Assembly (NCBI GenBank): GCA_946886325.1
Contig: CAMPIK010000160.1
Location: 1-6,123 of the forward strand
From: an uncultured Shinella sp.
GTDB lineage: Bacteria > Pseudomonadota > Alphaproteobacteria > Rhizobiales > Rhizobiaceae
Length of the DNA stretch: 6,123 nt
Reading direction: 5' to 3'
Shown here: piece by piece, positions 5,573 through 6,123 of the stretch
Numbering within the stretch: the stretch's first letter is position 1
How the letters are laid out: the number at the start of each line of letters is the position of its first letter
Notes under the pieces: model-generated
What the model saw: the letters and a program-made list of their open reading frames with translations, nothing else
What the model was told of the DNA's origin: nothing
Database searches by the model: none
Position numbers and translations under genes: made by a program

Positions 5573-6123
5573 ATGGCCAGATCCCCGAAAAAATCCCCCT
5601 CAGAGACCGCATTTGAAGAACCGGGCACCGCCCGGCAAGGGCGAACGCCCGTCGCGGATCGTTCCGCGCCCCGTGCGGAGGCCAGCGCGAAGCGCGATGC
5701 GGCCGTGAGCACAGGAAAGGGTTTCGAAGAGGCGCCCCAGGCGCCCTTCGAGGGCGAGCCGCTGTCCGGCAGCGTGTCAGACTGGGTGAAGCAGCTCGAA
5801 GCGGAAGCGGAACAGTCGACGGTCGAGAGCCGCCGCGAGGTCGCTTCCAAGGCAGGGAAACACCGCAAGACGGTGGAAAATTCGGCGCGCCAGCATGCCG
5901 AGAAGGTCACAGCCTCCAAATCTTCCCGCGGCACCTCGATGGGCGGCTCCACCGATCCGAAGACCCGCGCCGCCGCCGGCCTCAACCCCGTGGCCGGCAT
6001 GGACACGACGCTGGAGGAGGCCGCGTCGCTGAATGCCGGCACCGCCGTCACCGCCACGGTCGAGGCCCTCTCCGCCCTGATCGAGAGCGGCAATCCGCTG
6101 TTCAAGGACGGCAAGCTGTGGAC
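5573..6123 (+). CDS. uvrB: UvrB, excinuclease ABC subunit B, N-terminal extension (3' part beyond the right edge)
   Basis: 183 codons are visible from the ATG at 5573 and the frame is open at the window end. UvrB is the DNA-damage-verifying helicase-like subunit of nucleotide excision repair, acting with UvrA and UvrC in the cytoplasm. The visible part is the extra N-terminal region that I recall from rhizobial UvrB. It has a basic, low-complexity start (MARSPKKSPSETAFEEP), then FEEAPQAPFEGEPLSGSVSDWVKQLE split over residues 51-76, a charged helical stretch (EVASKAGKHRKTVENSARQ), TSMGGSTDPKTRAAAGLNP, and VEALSALIESGNPLFKDG just before the edge. The conserved helicase core, including the Walker A motif, is not in the window. 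The extension itself has no assigned function. No strong ribosome binding site precedes 5573, so a start slightly elsewhere is possible. No GTTC-N7-GTTC type LexA box of alphaproteobacteria is seen in the 96 bases upstream. Confidence 0.88.
   Translation, partial: MARSPKKSPSETAFEEPGTARQGRTPVADRSAPRAEASAKRDAAVSTGKGFEEAPQAPFEGEPLSGSVSDWVKQLEAEAEQSTVESRREVASKAGKHRKTVENSARQHAEKVTASKSSRGTSMGGSTDPKTRAAAGLNPVAGMDTTLEEAASLNAGTAVTATVEALSALIESGNPLFKDGKLW

Noticed and set aside
5113..6114. Minus-strand open frame of 333 codons across the RTX-like gene, terminator and uvrB
   Set aside because: It crosses an apparent terminator and two recognisable genes on the other strand; the Ser/Pro-rich translation has no domain.

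Overview
The window is GC-rich, densely coded DNA with the composition expected of an alphaproteobacterium. The best pointer to lineage is the right edge: the reading frame from 5573 is the long, low-complexity N-terminal extension of UvrB as I remember it from Rhizobium/Agrobacterium-type bacteria (SDWVKQLE, DPKTRAAAGLNPVAG, ALIESGNPLFKDGKLW). I therefore place the window on a chromosome of a member of Rhizobiales, probably Rhizobiaceae. I see no mobile elements, CRISPR arrays, tRNA or rRNA.

Layout, left to right. (1) 1-896, minus: 5' part of a gene for a two-helix membrane protein of the DUF3137 family, cut by the left edge. (2) 1006-2103, plus: a divergently transcribed sulfotransferase-like P-loop protein. 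(3) 2144-2581, minus: a small VOC (glyoxalase-fold) protein, convergent with gene 2. (4) 2763-3533 and 3530-4642, minus: a two-component pair, with a LytS/YehU-type four-helix membrane histidine kinase gene upstream, overlapping by four bases the gene for its LytTR-type response regulator. (5) 4844-5476, plus: a 210-residue RTX-type calcium-binding protein divergent from the kinase. It looks like a secreted protein with a C-terminal type I secretion signal and no catalytic domain. (6) 5573-6123, plus: the start of uvrB, cut by the right edge.

The part that may act as a unit is the kinase/regulator operon and the divergent RTX-like gene. They share a 201-base intergenic region holding three TCGTCG-cored direct repeats spaced 19 and 21 bases apart, which is a plausible but unproven arrangement for a LytTR-type regulator. 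A hairpin followed by a T-rich tract after the RTX-like gene probably separates it from uvrB. The remaining genes look like single housekeeping or accessory genes.

I do not see an unmistakable new multi-gene system. The best candidates for a second look are the small RTX-like protein beside the LytTR pair, the sulfotransferase-like protein of unknown acceptor, and two short repeat clusters in the regulatory gaps.
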